Below, in pieces: positions 7,083-9,231 of a stretch of DNA of 9,231 bases. Position numbers and translations under genes: made by a program. Below the pieces are notes generated by a model. That model had not been told where the DNA came from. It saw only the letters and a list, made by a program, of their open reading frames with translations, and made no database searches. The number at the start of each line of letters is the position of its first letter. The stretch's first letter is position 1. The stretch comes from an uncultured Eubacterium sp. (lineage in GTDB: Bacteria; Bacillota; Clostridia; Peptostreptococcales; Anaerovoracaceae): NCBI GenBank assembly GCA_946614405.1, contig CAMOGZ010000047.1, positions 1 through 9,231 of the forward strand, read 5' to 3'.

Positions 7083-7102
7083 TTTCCTCTTTATAGAGGA
7101 AA
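7083..7102. promoter_or_regulatory. Perfect inverted repeat, candidate operator in the divergent promoter region
   Basis: TTTCCTCT and its exact complement AGAGGAAA flank the four bases TTAT, giving a 20-base dyad with 8-base arms. It overlaps the likely -35 box of the rightward regulator gene (7090-7095) and lies just upstream of the weak -35 of the leftward operon. One site could thus serve both autorepression and activation by the adjacent regulator. It is not a terminator: no T-run follows the stem on either strand. Confidence 0.55.
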
Positions 7103-7118
7103 GACAATCTGCTACAAT
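7090..7118 (+). promoter_or_regulatory. Candidate sigma-A promoter of the regulator gene
   Basis: TTTATA (7090-7095; 4 of 6 matches to -35), a 17-base spacer, and TACAAT (7113-7118; 5 of 6 matches to -10). Transcription would start near 7125, directly before the AGGAGG site, giving a very short leader of about 15 bases. This start lies downstream of the ATG at 7122 and so supports translation from 7140. Confidence 0.5.
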
Positions 7119-7125
7119 GAAATGC

Positions 7126-7131
7126 AGGAGG
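7126..7131 (+). promoter_or_regulatory. Shine-Dalgarno site deciding the regulator start
   Basis: Perfect AGGAGG, eight bases before the ATG at 7140. An in-frame ATG at 7122 lies upstream of this site and has no ribosome-binding site of its own, so 7140 is the better start. Confidence 0.8.
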
Positions 7132-7139
7132 ACCTGAAC

Positions 7140-9101
7140 ATGAAATCACTGGATCTATCGTTACGTCAGAAGAAGCTGCTCCATGCCATGCAGCATACCA
7201 GCTCACCCAAGACGAGCTATGAGCTGGCCAGCCAGCTGAACGTCTCCACCCGTACCATCCGAAACGATGTGGTGAAGATCAATGATGAGCTGGCACCCCA
7301 TCATGCTCAGATCGTGGCCCTGAAAAGCAAAGGCTATGAGTTTCAGGCGGAGGACCCCAAACTCATTGAATCCCTTAATCAGATCGATAACGCATTCTTC
7401 AGCAAAGAAAACCGTGTCCGGTACCTGGCCTTTGAGCTTTGTCTGGCAGAAGAGCCTCTGAACGTCTATGACCTGGAAGATGAGATGTTCATCAGCCACA
7501 CCACTCTGGAGCATGCCCTGCGGGATCTTTCCGATGAGTTCTGTAAGAGGGCGCCCCGGATCCGCCTCATCCGGGCGAAAGACTTTGTATCCTTCGAAGA
7601 GGATGAGATCAAGCGCAGAGCCGTGCTGAACCGTCTCCTGCGGGAAAGCTGGAACTACCACGCCAGGAGCAACGCCTACTACCAGGACGACTTCATCGAC
7701 AACGATGTCCTGGACTTCATCATCGACACCGTGTCCTACCACCTGGACAAGTACGACATCGAGATGGAAGACCCCTGCATCGTTTCCCTGAACCTGATCA
7801 TCGCCATCATGTACTACCGCATCATCGACGGGCACTTCCTGGCTTATCGCCATCCTATGCCCAAGCAGGATGCAGACGTAGGCAAAGCCACCGACGAGAT
7901 CTTGGATTCCTTGGAAAAGCGTCTGGAATGTTATATCGGCCCGGAAGAACGAGATGAGATCTATCTGCAGATCCTCAGCCACCGAATCGTTGACATCAGT
8001 TCCATCCGCCGGGAGGACGTGCCTCATTACTTCGGTCCCGTGAGCATTCAGATCGTGGATGAATACCTGAAAGCCATCCGGGACTTCTTCCGCCTTGACA
8101 TGACCGATGATGACGAGTTTTACCTTTCCCTGCTGCAGTTCATTCAGAACATCCAGAAGGGACACCACACATACAACGAGCAGTTCTCCCCGGATGTGGT
8201 GAAGCGTCATCACCGCATCGAGATGGTGCTGGCCAACCTGTTCCAGCCCATCGCCCGGGAGCATCTGGGATATGAACTGAACGAGACACGGCTGATTTAT
8301 CTGTCCTATCTCGTATCCGGCGGTCTGGACCACTTCATCAAGCACCACCCGGGCCGGAAGATCCGCACCGTCATCGCCTGCCACATGAACCAGCCGGTGG
8401 CCTGGGCCCTGAAACGCAAAGCCCGGTTCCACTTCGGCAATCATCTGGAGGTCACGGACCTGCTGCCGGTATATAAGAAGAACTCTTTCGATTTCTCCAA
8501 TACCGACCTGGTGCTGACCACTGTACAGAAGAAGATCACCAACAATCCATCCACCACTACTCTGTACATCTCGGAATTCTTCAACGAGTCCGACCAGGAA
8601 CAGGTGGACCACTATATAATGGAAAACACTCTGAAACTGCTGTACTCCAGAGACACCTCACTGGTCCGTTACTTCCGCAATGCCTGGTGGCATGAATGCT
8701 GCACCTTCAGTTCCGTGAAGGAACTGATGCAGACCGTCACCGAAGAGTTTGTCGAGAAGGAGATCTGCAACGAGGATTTTCAGGAGGACATCCTTTCCCG
8801 GGAGAAGAACACCACCTACGCCATCTTCCCCGGTGTGGTCCTGCTGTACTCCCTGATCCCGGCAAGGAAAACCCAGTTTTCCATCACCACCATGGATCAC
8901 CGGATCACCTGGAACTCCCATAAGATCCGCATCGTGGTCACCGCAGCCTTCTCCAAAAAAGACATGCCCCTGGTCATGCGCCTCACCAACCTGCTGTACG
9001 AGGATGCCTACGACCTGGACTCCTTCAAGATGCTGAAGACCAAGCCCGAACTCCAGGAGTACATTTCCAACTACCCGTCACTGCTGCTGCGGGTGAAATA
9101 A
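7140..9101 (+). CDS. BglG/MtlR/LicR-type transcriptional regulator (2 HTH, 2 PRD, EIIB-like, EIIA-like), with apparently lost phospho-sites
   Basis: Predicted DNA-binding regulator of the divergent operon, 653 residues from the preferred start, the length of MtlR/LicR-type activators. An HTH_11 domain covers ~20-50 (recognition region around VSTRTIRND), followed by a second Mga-like HTH at ~105-130. Two PRD-like helical regions (~180-290 and ~300-400), an EIIB-like domain (~408-490, Cys414) and an EIIA-like domain (~505-650) follow. There is no CAT RNA-binding domain, so it is not an antiterminator. Phosphorylation in relatives occurs on PRD and EIIA histidines and an EIIB cysteine. Here the EIIA active-site position (normally G-I-A-I-P-H) reads GVVLLY, with Tyr570 in place of His. 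Both PRD copies appear to lack His at the L-x-x-H-L position. Loss of PTS control is an inference from hand alignment; the family assignment is firm. The gene ends 18 bases before a strong terminator. Confidence 0.85.
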   Translation: MKSLDLSLRQKKLLHAMQHTSSPKTSYELASQLNVSTRTIRNDVVKINDELAPHHAQIVALKSKGYEFQAEDPKLIESLNQIDNAFFSKENRVRYLAFELCLAEEPLNVYDLEDEMFISHTTLEHALRDLSDEFCKRAPRIRLIRAKDFVSFEEDEIKRRAVLNRLLRESWNYHARSNAYYQDDFIDNDVLDFIIDTVSYHLDKYDIEMEDPCIVSLNLIIAIMYYRIIDGHFLAYRHPMPKQDADVGKATDEILDSLEKRLECYIGPEERDEIYLQILSHRIVDISSIRREDVPHYFGPVSIQIVDEYLKAIRDFFRLDMTDDDEFYLSLLQFIQNIQKGHHTYNEQFSPDVVKRHHRIEMVLANLFQPIAREHLGYELNETRLIYLSYLVSGGLDHFIKHHPGRKIRTVIACHMNQPVAWALKRKARFHFGNHLEVTDLLPVYKKNSFDFSNTDLVLTTVQKKITNNPSTTTLYISEFFNESDQEQVDHYIMENTLKLLYSRDTSLVRYFRNAWWHECCTFSSVKELMQTVTEEFVEKEICNEDFQEDILSREKNTTYAIFPGVVLLYSLIPARKTQFSITTMDHRITWNSHKIRIVVTAAFSKKDMPLVMRLTNLLYEDAYDLDSFKMLKTKPELQEYISNYPSLLLRVK

Positions 9102-9119
9102 GATCCAAAAGATAGAAAA

Positions 9120-9156
9120 GGGACTGCTGCACATATATGCAGCAGTCCCATTTTTT
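9120..9156. terminator. Strong intrinsic terminator, probably bidirectional
   Basis: A perfect 12-base-pair stem (GGGACTGCTGCA, 9120-9131, with its exact complement at 9138-9149) encloses a 6-base loop. On the plus strand it is followed by A and six T (9151-9156), which ends the regulator transcript. On the minus strand the same stem is followed by TTTTCTATCTTTT, so it can also end the convergent gene whose stop is at 9164. Confidence 0.9.
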
Positions 9157-9163
9157 AGTTCAG

Positions 9164-9231
9164 TTACAGACTGGCAACGGTGTCTTTCAGACTTGCCAGG
9201 TCGCTGTCCAGATGCTTGTACATCTCAACGT
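9164..9231 (-). CDS. C-terminal end of a convergent gene of unknown function (5' part outside window)
   Basis: The minus strand is open from the window edge to a TAA at 9164-9166, with 21 readable codons ending KHLDSDLASLKDTVASL. The tail looks like an amphipathic helix with regularly spaced Leu and charged residues. Its stop lies 14 bases before the shared hairpin, the normal place for a gene that uses that terminator. The piece is too short to assign a family, and a chance open frame of this length is possible; the terminator arrangement is the main support. Confidence 0.45.
   Translation of the reverse strand, partial: VEMYKHLDSDLASLKDTVASL

Noticed and set aside
7203..8612. Minus-strand open frame (469 codons) within the regulator gene
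   Set aside because: It is the reverse complement of well-conserved HTH and PRD coding sequence. Its Val/Asp/Gln-rich product fits an antisense shadow, and no promoter or ribosome-binding site is visible.

Overview
The window looks like a piece of a Bacillota (Firmicutes) chromosome, most likely an anaerobic, gut-type clostridium. The grounds are strong AGGAGG ribosome-binding sites, sigma-A-type promoters, a lipoprotein sugar-binding protein, an MtlR/LicR-type regulator with PRD domains, and oxygen-sensitive enzymes (a 4Fe-4S flavin enoate reductase and an iron-type alcohol dehydrogenase). The genus cannot be named from the sequence alone. Layout: a divergent promoter region (6992-7139) separates a rightward regulator gene (7140-9101) from a leftward five-gene operon (6991 down to 936). 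In transcription order the operon encodes a class II aldolase, an iron-containing alcohol dehydrogenase, an MFS transporter, a D-2-hydroxyacid dehydrogenase, and an old-yellow-enzyme-type NADH:flavin/enoate reductase fused to an FAD/NAD domain. Gaps between these genes are only 3 to 31 bases and no internal terminator is visible. Beyond the operon, a separate near-consensus promoter drives a leftward sugar-type ABC substrate-binding lipoprotein gene that runs off the left edge. On the right, the regulator ends at a strong, probably bidirectional terminator, followed by the last 21 codons of a convergent gene. How it may work together (inference): the MFS protein imports a small oxygenated compound without phosphorylating it, the aldolase splits it, the alcohol dehydrogenase reduces the aldehyde product, the hydroxyacid dehydrogenase reduces a 2-keto acid, and the enoate reductase saturates a C=C bond. 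The set is rich in reductases and has no sugar kinase, isomerase or PTS permease, so it does not match the standard fucose, rhamnose or mannitol operons. The regulator keeps the multi-domain architecture of PTS-controlled activators, but by eye the histidines normally phosphorylated by the PTS look substituted. A perfect 20-base dyad between the divergent promoters is the obvious operator candidate. I see no tRNA, rRNA, CRISPR array, insertion sequence or phage gene. The only non-coding stretches are the two intergenic regions of about 150-170 bases described below, and no stretch over 300 bases lacks a gene.
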